Positions 1-8,348 of a stretch of 64,000 nt of DNA are shown piece after piece. Position 1 is the first letter of the stretch. Each line of letters begins with the position of its first letter. Location: contig NZ_BMFU01000004.1 in the NCBI RefSeq assembly GCF_014639235.1, positions 365,222 to 429,221 of the forward strand, given 5' to 3'. Made by a program: the position numbers and the translations under genes. The notes below the pieces were generated by a model. It was not told the origin of the DNA. It was given only the letters and a program-made list of their open reading frames with translations, and did no database searches. This DNA comes from Paenibacillus silvae (lineage in GTDB: Bacteria > Bacillota > Bacilli > Paenibacillales > Paenibacillaceae).

Positions 1-2895
1 AAGCAGCTTGAGGCTGATAAGCAGAAGCTGGGTATCGTGTCCATTGTAGAGCCATTTTCTCAGCCAGAGCTGGCAGACAAGATGATCTCGAAGGATGGCA
101 AAACCATTCTGACATCCATCTCCATCGAGATGGGTGACCGTACTGTCAAGGAAATGCGGCAGGATCTGAATGACGCACTGAAATCAGTCAATGTTGAACA
201 TTATCTCACAGGTAAAAATTTGATTGACGAAGATACGATCGAGAGCTCCCAAGAGGGACTCAAGAAATCGGAATACATCACGGTTGTCTTCATTTTACTA
301 ATTCTTTTCATTGTATTCCGCTCGTTTGTCGCTCCATTTGTACCGCTTCTGACGGTGGGCATCAGTTACATCGTATCCCAGCAGATTGTAGCGTTCCTGG
401 TTGACGGAGTTGACTTTCCGATCTCCACTTTCACACAGATCTTCATGGTTGCGGTTATGTTCGGGATAGGTACGGACTATTGCATTCTGTTGATCAGCCG
501 ATTCAAGGAAGAACTGGCGCATCATGAGAACACATGGGATGCCATTATTGCTACTTATCGCACAGCGGGTAAAACCGTATTTTTCTCGGCACTCGCAGTA
601 TTGGTTGGATTTGTGGCCATCGGCTTTGCACAGTTTATGCTGTATCGATCTGCGGTGGCGGTAGCGGTCGGTATAGCCGTGATGATGCTTGCACTGGTCA
701 CTATTGTTCCATTTTTTATGGCCGTGCTTGGAAGAAAACTATTCTGGCCTTCCAAAGGCTCACTGGAGCATCCGGAGAGCGGAATCTATGGTGCAGCCGG
801 GAAATTCTCGCTTAAACGTCCGTGGGCAGCCCTGCTGATTGTTGCGGCGGTTACTGTGCCGCTTTTGATAACTTATAATGGAAAATTGTCATTTAACAGT
901 CTCGATGAGATTGGTGACAAATATGATTCGGTTAAAGCCTTTAACATAATTTCAGACAGCTTTGGTCCAGGTGAATCCTTGCCGGGTCAAATTGTCATTC
1001 AGAATGACGAGCCGATGGATAATGTGAAGTATATGGCTGTAGCTGAGAAAATTAGTCGTGAAGTCGAAAAGGTTCCTGGTGTTGCAGGTGTACGCAGTGT
1101 AACACGTCCGACCGGGGATGAGATCAAGGACTTTGAAGTTACCAAGCAGGTGGGTACACTCTCTGATGGTCTGGGCGAAGGCAAGACGGGGCTGGACAAA
1201 ATCAGTGATGGTCTTAGCAAAGCAAGCAATGAGTTGAGCAAAAATGAACCTCAGCTCAAAGAAGCGGCTAACGGAGCCGGAGAGCTGACCAAGGGCACAA
1301 GCCAGCTGCAATCCGGGATTACACAGCTTAGCGATGGGCTGAAGCGGATTGAAAAAGGTATCCGCGACGGTTCATCTGGTGCTGGCGATCTGAAGGCGGG
1401 TCTTCAGCAAGCCAAATCCAGTGCAGAGCAGCTTGCGAAAGCGAATGATCAGCTGCTGCAAGCCTATCGTCAAGCGGGAGCAGGTGTAGCTGCGCTAGGC
1501 GACGGCGCGAAGGAACTGGAGCAGCAGCTGACGGGAGTGTCAACAGCTCTGACAAATCTGACACAATCTTTTGCTGCGCTTGAGGAGCGTTACCCTGAGC
1601 TTCAGCAGGATGCTGACTACCAGCGAATTAAAGGTACGATTGGTCAGACGGGTACAGGTACAGCGCAGCTTGCGCAGGGACTGTCCCAGATTCAAACCAA
1701 TCTAAGTGCTGCCGCAGCCGGAATTAATCAAGCGAATGAAGGTCTTGCTTCTGCCGCAGCTGGACAAAAGGCGCTGGCTGATGGTCTGGGTCAGATCGTT
1801 GCTGGCATTGGACAATTGGAGTCAGGACTGAAGCAGGCTGCGGACGGTCAAGGTAAAGTGATCAAGGAGATTCCTTCGATTCAAAACGGTCTGGGTCAGC
1901 TGCAGGGAGGACAGGAGAAGCTCCAGCAGGGATTCTCCGATATGAGCGGTCAATTGACACAGCTTACAGATGGCCTCAACCAAAGCGTAGACGGTATTAA
2001 AAAAGTGTCAGGAGGTCTGGATTCTGCACAGGATTATCTGACGGAATTGCAGAATTCGCCGGATTCTGATCTTGCAGGCTGGTATGTTCCGGCAGAAGCA
2101 CTGGATAACAAGGACTTCCAGAAGGTCTTTGATACGTATCTGTCCAAGGATCGCAAGACCATGACACTGGATGTTATTTTTGCAGAAAATCCGTATGGTA
2201 CGGAAGCGATTGATCGTGTGCCGGATATTGAAGCAGCAGTGCAGCGTGCGGTTCAAGGCAGTGCGCTTGAAAAGGCTGACGTAGCTATTGGTGGAGTAAC
2301 CAGTACGTTTGCCGACTTGCAATCCATCTCGAACAAGGATTATATTCGCACAGTGATGCTGATGCTGGCAGGAACCTTTATTATTCTGGTTATATTGCTT
2401 CGCTCCGTCATTATGCCGATTTATCTCATTATTTCTTTGCTTCTTGCGTATTTCACATCGATGGCACTCACAGAAGTTGTCTTCGTGAATATTATGGGCT
2501 ACGCTGGAATCAGCTGGGTGACTCCGTTCTTCGGATTCGTCATGCTGATCGCACTTGGTGTGGATTACAGCATCTTCCTCATGGATCGTTTTAATGAAAA
2601 CAAAGGTATGAGGGCACAGGATGCGATATTACACGCCATGAAAAACATGGGAACCGTTATTCTCTCTGCAGCGGTAATTCTAAGCGGAACATTCGCCGCG
2701 ATGTATCCATCAGGAGTGCTTTCGATGATGCAGATTGCTACCGTTGTGCTGAGCGGGCTGGTTCTTTACTCGCTATTGTTCCTGCCATTCTTCGTACCTG
2801 TCATGGTGAAGATGTTCGGGCGGGCGAACTGGTGGCCGTTCCCGAACAAGGAGCAAGCCGACTCTGCGGATTCCGATCATTCTGTAGGTATGTAA
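1..2895 (+). CDS. MMPL/RND-family transporter, 5' end missing
   Basis: Reading frame is open from the first base, so the true start lies upstream; an internal GTG at 37 is not the start. The visible 964 residues hold two membrane blocks. The first (about residues 90-290) has the RND-type GIGTDYCILL helix; the second (about 795-940) has the matching GVDYSIFLMDR helix. These Asp-Tyr pairs are the usual proton-relay positions of MMPL proteins. Between them lies a long extracytoplasmic region rich in Leu-x-x-Gly-Leu-type repeats (about residues 390-690), probably helical, like YhgE/Pip-type proteins. The family (YdfJ-like) exports lipids, surfactants or drugs by proton motive force; the substrate here is unknown. 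The first helix and first external loop are cut off by the window edge. A terminator follows. Confidence 0.9.
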   Translation, partial: KQLEADKQKLGIVSIVEPFSQPELADKMISKDGKTILTSISIEMGDRTVKEMRQDLNDALKSVNVEHYLTGKNLIDEDTIESSQEGLKKSEYITVVFILLILFIVFRSFVAPFVPLLTVGISYIVSQQIVAFLVDGVDFPISTFTQIFMVAVMFGIGTDYCILLISRFKEELAHHENTWDAIIATYRTAGKTVFFSALAVLVGFVAIGFAQFMLYRSAVAVAVGIAVMMLALVTIVPFFMAVLGRKLFWPSKGSLEHPESGIYGAAGKFSLKRPWAALLIVAAVTVPLLITYNGKLSFNSLDEIGDKYDSVKAFNIISDSFGPGESLPGQIVIQNDEPMDNVKYMAVAEKISREVEKVPGVAGVRSVTRPTGDEIKDFEVTKQVGTLSDGLGEGKTGLDKISDGLSKASNELSKNEPQLKEAANGAGELTKGTSQLQSGITQLSDGLKRIEKGIRDGSSGAGDLKAGLQQAKSSAEQLAKANDQLLQAYRQAGAGVAALGDGAKELEQQLTGVSTALTNLTQSFAALEERYPELQQDADYQRIKGTIGQTGTGTAQLAQGLSQIQTNLSAAAAGINQANEGLASAAAGQKALADGLGQIVAGIGQLESGLKQAADGQGKVIKEIPSIQNGLGQLQGGQEKLQQGFSDMSGQLTQLTDGLNQSVDGIKKVSGGLDSAQDYLTELQNSPDSDLAGWYVPAEALDNKDFQKVFDTYLSKDRKTMTLDVIFAENPYGTEAIDRVPDIEAAVQRAVQGSALEKADVAIGGVTSTFADLQSISNKDYIRTVMLMLAGTFIILVILLRSVIMPIYLIISLLLAYFTSMALTEVVFVNIMGYAGISWVTPFFGFVMLIALGVDYSIFLMDRFNENKGMRAQDAILHAMKNMGTVILSAAVILSGTFAAMYPSGVLSMMQIATVVLSGLVLYSLLFLPFFVPVMVKMFGRANWWPFPNKEQADSADSDHSVGM

Positions 2896-2936
2896 TATAT
2901 AGAGTAAATAAACCTGATATTAATGTAGTTGAGGGA

Positions 2937-2971
2937 GGCTCTGTCGCATCATGCGGCGGGGCTTTTTTTCT
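2937..2971 (+). terminator. Rho-independent terminator after MMPL gene
   Basis: Imperfect stem built on CGCAT/ATGCG extended by G-U-containing pairs to GCTCTG/CGGGGC, followed directly by a run of seven T. It closes the transporter transcript. Confidence 0.75.
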
Positions 2972-3103
2972 TCCTCATTGCTATCCTGGCAAAGAGGGGT
3001 GTCTGCCTAAGGACATTATCCCGCGCTTTGGCGTGCGGGCACTCATATGATATATGGCAGTTCTATTTTGAACAGGCAGATCAACAGAGAGAGGGGCGGC
3101 GGG

Positions 3104-3730
3104 ATGGTATATCGTTATGTAGCTATAGGAGACTCTTTGACTGTAGGTACGGGAGCGCTGCTCGGAACCGGGTTTGTGCCCATCTACCGGCGAATGGCTG
3201 AGATGAATCTTCGTACGTTTGTATCGATGGAAAATTTGGGGGTGAACGGGCTGACCTCCGGGGAATTGCTGCAGATGATCCATAACCACCCTCGAGTTCG
3301 TCAGGCGGTGCGCGAAGCGGATATTGTTACGATATCCATTGGAGGCAATGATCTGATCCGAACCTTTAAAGCGAGCGGTGGTGTGCCAAGCGCGGGGAAA
3401 ATGACACAGATTCTGGGTGAAACGCGCAATCACGTATCGCTGACGATGAAACAAATTCGACAGCTCAAAGGCAATGACAAGTATTTTATTCGTTCAATTG
3501 GATTGTACAACCCGTATCCGCAATCGACAGAGGCAGCATACTGGGTTCGGCAATATAACGCTTATCTGAATGGCGCAGGGTCGGGCAACTATGCGTGTGC
3601 CCAGGTGTATGACAAGTTCGAGGGGCGTGAGCGCGAGTTGTTGTTTTGGGACAGGGTTCATCCCAATGCCCGAGGATATCGGGTCATTGCTGAGCAACTG
3701 AACCGGACGGGATATAGTCCTTTTGTGTGA
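3104..3730 (+). CDS. SGNH/GDSL lipase-esterase, spore LipC type
   Basis: A 208-residue cytoplasmic-type SGNH hydrolase with no signal peptide. Block I is GDSLT with Ser11 as nucleophile, block III is GGND with Asn82, and block V is DRVHP with Asp183 and His186; block II Gly lies in NLGVNG. All four catalytic or oxyanion residues are present. Length and layout match the LipC spore-coat/germination lipase of Bacillus, but this is by family resemblance only. The ATG at 3104 is chosen over one at 3047 because it follows a GAGAGGGGCGG ribosome-binding region and starts right at the conserved first strand. It stands alone, about 200 bases after the transporter. Confidence 0.85.
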   Translation: MVYRYVAIGDSLTVGTGALLGTGFVPIYRRMAEMNLRTFVSMENLGVNGLTSGELLQMIHNHPRVRQAVREADIVTISIGGNDLIRTFKASGGVPSAGKMTQILGETRNHVSLTMKQIRQLKGNDKYFIRSIGLYNPYPQSTEAAYWVRQYNAYLNGAGSGNYACAQVYDKFEGRERELLFWDRVHPNARGYRVIAEQLNRTGYSPFV

Positions 3731-3771
3731 GTGAAGTGTAAGAGCTAAAGAAAGCTAGACCTGTTACATGA

Positions 3772-3811
3772 GTTCCGATATGATGAGAGGTATACTTCAA
3801 ATCATCGGAAC
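3772..3811 (+). promoter_or_regulatory. Hairpin directly ahead of the kinase ribosome-binding site
   Basis: GTTCCGATATGAT and ATCATCGGAAC are complementary except for a two-base bulge, with a 16-base loop. The 3' arm ends right before GAGGGG, the ribosome-binding site of the gene starting at 3827. There is no T run, so it looks less like a terminator than a leader structure or a binding site. Confidence 0.4.
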
Positions 3812-3826
3812 AGAGGGGTTAAAAAA

Positions 3827-4882
3827 GTGTCTAACTTCCAGAACAATTGTCTTTCTCGGGCGGAGCAGCAATTCATCTCTGACGTGTTGACCTTGTACGG
3901 CATCACATCGGAGTGGCAGGGCAAACGCAGCGAAGGAGGCATGAATAATTTGACCTTCGTGCTGCATACGGGCGAAGAAACTTATATTATGAGACAATAT
4001 GAAACACATAATGATCAAGCGAAAATAGCTTTTGAACATGGCGTGTTGACTGCCCTGCAGCATACCGATTTCAAACTGGATTCGCCTAGACCTGTTGTAT
4101 CTGTTAAGAATCAGAGGATGTATCAGGTCGTTCAGGATGAGGTTACAGGCAGAACGAAAATTGTGACGTTGTTTCATTATCTGGAAGGTGTCAATCCAGT
4201 ATGGGAGCATGCGGATCAGCTGCTGCAATTAGGACGTGCAGCCGGTCATTTATCCGCATCACTCGCCAGACTGGATGTGCAGTCGGAGCCTGTCTATCCA
4301 CCATATTACCGGATTGATAAGGCTTATCCGCTCTGTTCGCCGTCCAGACTATTGGAGATGTGTGCTTCGCCACCCGAGGCACTGACTGCTTGTGCTGTAC
4401 AGCTTCGACAGCTGCGGGATGAACTTCCGGGTCTGTTTGAAGCGCTGCGCGGTATGGATCAGCTCCCACATCAGCTTGTACACGGAGATGTGAATGCCTC
4501 GAACGTGCTGGCTGATTCCGAAGGAAGCATCTGTGCGATTCTGGATTTCGAATTTGCTACATGGGATTTGCGAGTGATGGAACTGGCCGTTCCAATGTCT
4601 GACATGCTGACGATGGACAAGAGTGAAGCCTGGATGTGGAAGGCGCAGGCCAGACTGGTTCAGGGCTTTCGGGAAAAAGTGGAATTGACGGCTCAGGAGC
4701 TGAGAGCGATTCCTCCGTTAATTCTGCTGCGAAGTCTGGACGTGGTGATGCATTTCATCAGCCGAATGCTGGAAGGAACAGATGAGCCGCAAATTGCTGT
4801 GGAGCAGATTGTAAAGCTGAAGCAGCGAATGGATTGGATGCGGCTGAATGAGCAGCAATTACGTAGATTGTTAACGGAATAA
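3827..4882 (+). CDS. APH/CotS-like phosphotransferase
   Basis: A 351-residue member of the aminoglycoside phosphotransferase/homoserine kinase II fold, the group that includes spore coat CotS and YtmP-like proteins. The catalytic loop HGDVNASNVL gives His219, Asp221 and Asn226; the metal-binding Asp240 lies in LDFEFATWD. The N-lobe shows YIMRQYE, where the classic lysine position reads arginine, as in many relatives. It starts with GTG 3827 behind GAGGGG. The substrate cannot be told from sequence; a role in spore coat or small-molecule phosphorylation is inference. It is convergent with the TPR gene downstream. Confidence 0.8.
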   Translation: MSNFQNNCLSRAEQQFISDVLTLYGITSEWQGKRSEGGMNNLTFVLHTGEETYIMRQYETHNDQAKIAFEHGVLTALQHTDFKLDSPRPVVSVKNQRMYQVVQDEVTGRTKIVTLFHYLEGVNPVWEHADQLLQLGRAAGHLSASLARLDVQSEPVYPPYYRIDKAYPLCSPSRLLEMCASPPEALTACAVQLRQLRDELPGLFEALRGMDQLPHQLVHGDVNASNVLADSEGSICAILDFEFATWDLRVMELAVPMSDMLTMDKSEAWMWKAQARLVQGFREKVELTAQELRAIPPLILLRSLDVVMHFISRMLEGTDEPQIAVEQIVKLKQRMDWMRLNEQQLRRLLTE

Positions 4883-4895
4883 CTCGTCATGAATG

Positions 4896-4944
4896 AAAGT
4901 GCACTGGTTCTGCTCGGATTAATGGGCAGGGGCCAGTGCACTTT
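4896..4944. terminator. Hairpin between convergent genes
   Basis: Perfect 12-base arms AAAGTGCACTGG and CCAGTGCACTTT with a 25-base loop, placed between the stop codons of two converging genes. The arms carry A/T ends, so it may act in both directions, though the T run is short. Confidence 0.65.
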
Positions 4945-4982
4945 GTATGTGTTGAAGTTTTTGAATATCGGATATCAGGAGA

Positions 4983-5660
4983 TTATATCGTCATCTTGCG
5001 AAACCAGCTGCGAACAGCCCAGCGGCGTTCCTGACGTTTCTTATACTTGGGCAAGGAACGATATACATTCAGGGATTGATGATACGCCTGCTTGGCATCA
5101 TCGTTACGCCCTATTGAACGATAGACGGAGCCGAGCAGATAGAAGGCCTCACTGGACGAGGAGTGAATCTCCTGAAATTGCTGCACATAATGAAGTGCCT
5201 TGTCGCGATCCGTATCTTTGAAGGTAGTAGCAAGCGTGAGATAAGGCTGCCCGTATTTTACTCTCGGATTGATCTCAAGCGCATGTAAAATATGATGTTC
5301 GCCTTCTACAGTGTGCCCCAGATGCAATTCAGTTGTGCCCAACGCTTCCCAGTATTCTGCCGACTGCTCATAAGGGCGCTCCAGTTCAAGCAAATAAGCA
5401 TGGGCTTCATTATAACGTTTGCGTTCAATCAGCAGCCTTGCCAGCTCCAGCTTGGAGGATACTTCGTTGGTATTCAAAGCAAGCTGCTGCTTCAGCCGCG
5501 AAATGTTGCGCATCCGTTTCAGCGGCTTGGTAAGGCTCGGGAATACACCTACAAAACGCCGGTCCAGAATGTATAGAATGACCAGCAGAATGAGAACGGC
5601 AAGGAATGGATTGCCGACGATCTGCCAAAGCAGACCAAAAATAAGAAATTTGATAATCAC
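4983..5660 (-). CDS. Membrane-anchored TPR-repeat protein
   Basis: A 225-residue protein with one N-terminal hydrophobic stretch (about residues 3-31) and a soluble domain with several tetratricopeptide-like helix pairs (about 70-205), for example the AEYWEALGTTELHLGHTVEG and AFYLLGSVYRSIGRNDDAKQ segments. TPRs bind other proteins, so a scaffold role at the membrane is likely; the partner is unknown. It starts with GTG eight bases after GGAG. The C-terminus is basic and aromatic (KKRQERRWAVRSWFRK). It stands alone on the minus strand between a kinase and an AraC regulator. Confidence 0.75.
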   Translation of the reverse strand: MIIKFLIFGLLWQIVGNPFLAVLILLVILYILDRRFVGVFPSLTKPLKRMRNISRLKQQLALNTNEVSSKLELARLLIERKRYNEAHAYLLELERPYEQSAEYWEALGTTELHLGHTVEGEHHILHALEINPRVKYGQPYLTLATTFKDTDRDKALHYVQQFQEIHSSSSEAFYLLGSVYRSIGRNDDAKQAYHQSLNVYRSLPKYKKRQERRWAVRSWFRKMTI

Positions 5661-5748
5661 AGGTTCAACTCCAGTAACAATTTGATCGGGCTTAGCAAGC
5701 CTTGAATATCATACCATATCTTTCCTGCAAAGAAACTGTGAGTGCATA

Positions 5749-6633
5749 TCAACGATGACGTACCATCGCTCTGCGGTAAGCGGCGGGGGTTGTACCTGTA
5801 AGCTTTTTAAATTGTCTGTAAAAATGAGGCAGGCTCTCAAAGCCGCAGGCGTCTGCGACTGCCGCCATCGTGGCATCCCCTTGCACAAGATGCTCCTTCG
5901 CCATAATCACTCTGCGAGCCAAAACGTAGTCCGTTAAGGTCATCCCGGTATAACGTTTGAAGGCACGGCTAAAGTGGGCAGGAGACACGGCGGCTTGCTG
6001 TGCAAGTTCAGGTAAGGAGAGGCCGCTTCTCAGCTTGTGATCCATGCTGGATAGTGTAGACGAGAGCCAGGATGGGGCCGGGAGTGACGCTGTAACATGA
6101 GCGGGTCCCGCAGCGGTCTCTGCCTCCAGTCGTTCCAGAAAGATGAGCAGCAGCTGCAGACGCAGCTGTGCTGCGTGAGCACTCAGATGATGGTCAAGCT
6201 GGAACTCTGCATGAATGTCATCAATTAATGCGGATACTTGTGCCCGCTGCTCTTTGTTCAGATGCCTTTTGTATACCCGGCGTTTACGGCAGCGCTCGAA
6301 TGGATGCAGCAGCGCAGAGGACATGCCACCGGCAGATGAAGCTAGCAGTCCCGGGCTAAAGAACAATGCCGACGAAGTCACAGGATTGCCGGCATCGGGC
6401 AAAGCACGGTGCACTGTGCTGCCTGGAATAAGGAACAGATCACCCTCCTGCATCTCTTCAAGCCCCGTATCAATAAAAATACTGCCTTGTCCCCGGTAGA
6501 CATAAATAATCTCATGCCAGTCATGCAAGTGATCGGGCAGCTCGTTCTGCGGGGACTTGGTATCACTGTATACGAGCCGCAGCGGTATGCCGGATTCGGT
6601 CTGGATCGTTGTGTGTACAGGTGAGTGTTCCAT
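5749..6633 (-). CDS. AraC-family regulator with cupin sensor domain
   Basis: About 294 residues. The N-terminal half is a cupin-type sugar-sensing domain (HLHDWHEIIYVYRGQGSIFI), the C-terminal 100 residues are two helix-turn-helix motifs (LSLPELAQQAAVSPAHFSRAFKR; CGFESLPHFYRQFKKLTG). The ATG at 6633 is preferred over one at 6687 because it follows AAAAGGAG at good spacing. It is transcribed divergently from uxaB-uxaA and shares their 194-base control region, so it is the likely local regulator of hexuronate use, probably responding to galacturonate or a breakdown product; that link is inferred from position only. Confidence 0.87.
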   Translation of the reverse strand: MEHSPVHTTIQTESGIPLRLVYSDTKSPQNELPDHLHDWHEIIYVYRGQGSIFIDTGLEEMQEGDLFLIPGSTVHRALPDAGNPVTSSALFFSPGLLASSAGGMSSALLHPFERCRKRRVYKRHLNKEQRAQVSALIDDIHAEFQLDHHLSAHAAQLRLQLLLIFLERLEAETAAGPAHVTASLPAPSWLSSTLSSMDHKLRSGLSLPELAQQAAVSPAHFSRAFKRYTGMTLTDYVLARRVIMAKEHLVQGDATMAAVADACGFESLPHFYRQFKKLTGTTPAAYRRAMVRHR

Positions 6634-6749
6634 AAAAATACTCCTTTTAGAGACGGATGTCTCTGGTGAGATGTTATTTCTAGTCATGAAAGAGTATATT
6701 TAACGCAAAATAAGCAATTTAATTTCCTTTTATTGATGATACAATGAAT

Positions 6750-6763
6750 TTAAAGCGTTTACA
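6750..6763 (+). promoter_or_regulatory. cre-like site (CcpA) ahead of uxaBA
   Basis: TTAAAGCGTTTACA fits the catabolite-responsive element consensus TGWAANCGNTNWCA at 13 of 14 positions. It sits just after a possible -10 box TACAAT (6740-6745), a place where CcpA binding would block transcription of uxaB. No convincing -35 box was found. Confidence 0.6.
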
Positions 6764-6827
6764 ATAAAAGGATGACAGCATTTGATGTGCATTTTGGGTT
6801 TACAAATAATCGGTGAGGTGAATGTCC

Positions 6828-8348
6828 ATGTCTGCAAGCACGAAGCGGCCAAGGTTAAAGCTGCATTTGCTCAGTAATGATAGTCAGCGCAAATGTAAAG
6901 AAATGATAGAACGTCCCGTCAAGGTTTTGCAGATCGGGGAAGGGAACTTTTTACGGGGATTCGCAGACTGGATGCTGCATGAAAGTGCAAGACAGGGCAA
7001 GTTTCACGGTAGTGTAGCTGTGACACAGCCGCGGCCCGGCGGCAAGGCCAAGCTGGAGCAGATTCGTGATCAGGATGGATTATACACGATGATTACGCGT
7101 GGGTTGTCTGATGGGAAGCGTATAGAGCGTACAGAGATGGTGTCCATTTTTTCACAATACATTAATCCGTACGAGGAGTGGCAGACGTTTCTTGAGCTGG
7201 CAGAGCTTCCGTCGCTTGAGTTTGTCATCTCGAATACAACCGAATCCGGGTTGAAATATATCCCTTCCGAGTATGTTCCAGGTGAGCCGGTACAGTCCTT
7301 TCCTGGTAAATTAACGGTTTTCCTGCATCAGCGATATGTACGATTTGGTGGAGATCCGTCAAGAGGTCTAATTCATCTTCCGTGTGAGCTGCTGGAGGGC
7401 AATGGAGATGTGTTGCGGAGCTGTGTGCTCCGTCACAGCGAGGATTTCGGATTTTCCGACAGTTTCCGTTCGTGGATCGAGCATCATAATTTGTTCCTGA
7501 ACAATCTGGTGGATCGCATTGTGACGGGTGCACCGACAAGCGAAGAAGCAGAGGAGCTTGCAGATCGCTGGGGGTACGAGGATCAGCTGATTAATACGGC
7601 AGAGCCCTATCATTTCTGGGCGATTCAGGGGGAGGAGTCACTGGACAAAAGGCTTCCGCTCAAGCAGGCCGGTCTGAACGTGCACTGGGTCAAAGATCTG
7701 AAGCCTTATCAGTTGCGTAAGGTTCGCATCCTGAACGGCTCGCATACACTCATGTCCTCCCTCGGCTTGCTTCGGGGCAAACAGCATGTCAGAGAAACGA
7801 TGGAAGACCCGCAGTTCAGCTCATGGATCAGGGAAGCGGTGCTTGAAGAGATAGTGCCTGCTATGGATATGCCTGAGCTTGGACTGGAGCAGTATGCAGA
7901 AGAAGTGTTTGAGCGCTTCCTGAATCCTTACATCGATCACAAGCTGCAGGACATTGCATTAAATACCGTTGGCAAAATCAAGGTGCGTGTGTTGCCAACT
8001 CTTCTGGCTTATCAACAAAATCAGGGAAGCTGGCCCGAGCGGTTGGTGCAGGGTCTGGCAGGTTTTCTGTACTTGTATCGTCCAATTCCAACAGAGGATG
8101 GATACAAGGCCCAATTGCTGAATGGTGAATTGATTTCCTTGCGGGATGACCCGGATGTACTGAAAGCGCTGGCTGCTCATTGGGACGGGTATGACAGTCT
8201 GAGCAATACAGCGGCAGCTGAACTGGAGAACAGGATGGCAGACGTATTGTCCGATGCAGGTATCTGGGGAGAGAATTTGAATGAAAAAGAAGGGCTGCGT
8301 GCAGCACTTGTGCATGAAATCGGTAAACTGGAAGGTGAAGCGAAATGA
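6828..8348 (+). CDS. uxaB: Tagaturonate reductase (altronate oxidoreductase)
   Basis: About 506 residues of the mannitol dehydrogenase/polyol oxidoreductase family. It interconverts D-tagaturonate and D-altronate with NAD(H) in the galacturonate pathway, in the cytosol. The N-terminal Rossmann motif is QIGEGNFLRGF, the next motif is ISNTTESG (typical for UxaB), and the catalytic lysine signature is KVRILNGSHT. ATGs occur at 6822 and 6828; the second is seven bases from GAGGTG and is preferred. The stop overlaps the start of uxaA by four bases, so the two are translationally coupled. uxaC and the KDG genes are not in this window. Confidence 0.92.
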   Translation: MSASTKRPRLKLHLLSNDSQRKCKEMIERPVKVLQIGEGNFLRGFADWMLHESARQGKFHGSVAVTQPRPGGKAKLEQIRDQDGLYTMITRGLSDGKRIERTEMVSIFSQYINPYEEWQTFLELAELPSLEFVISNTTESGLKYIPSEYVPGEPVQSFPGKLTVFLHQRYVRFGGDPSRGLIHLPCELLEGNGDVLRSCVLRHSEDFGFSDSFRSWIEHHNLFLNNLVDRIVTGAPTSEEAEELADRWGYEDQLINTAEPYHFWAIQGEESLDKRLPLKQAGLNVHWVKDLKPYQLRKVRILNGSHTLMSSLGLLRGKQHVRETMEDPQFSSWIREAVLEEIVPAMDMPELGLEQYAEEVFERFLNPYIDHKLQDIALNTVGKIKVRVLPTLLAYQQNQGSWPERLVQGLAGFLYLYRPIPTEDGYKAQLLNGELISLRDDPDVLKALAAHWDGYDSLSNTAAAELENRMADVLSDAGIWGENLNEKEGLRAALVHEIGKLEGEAK

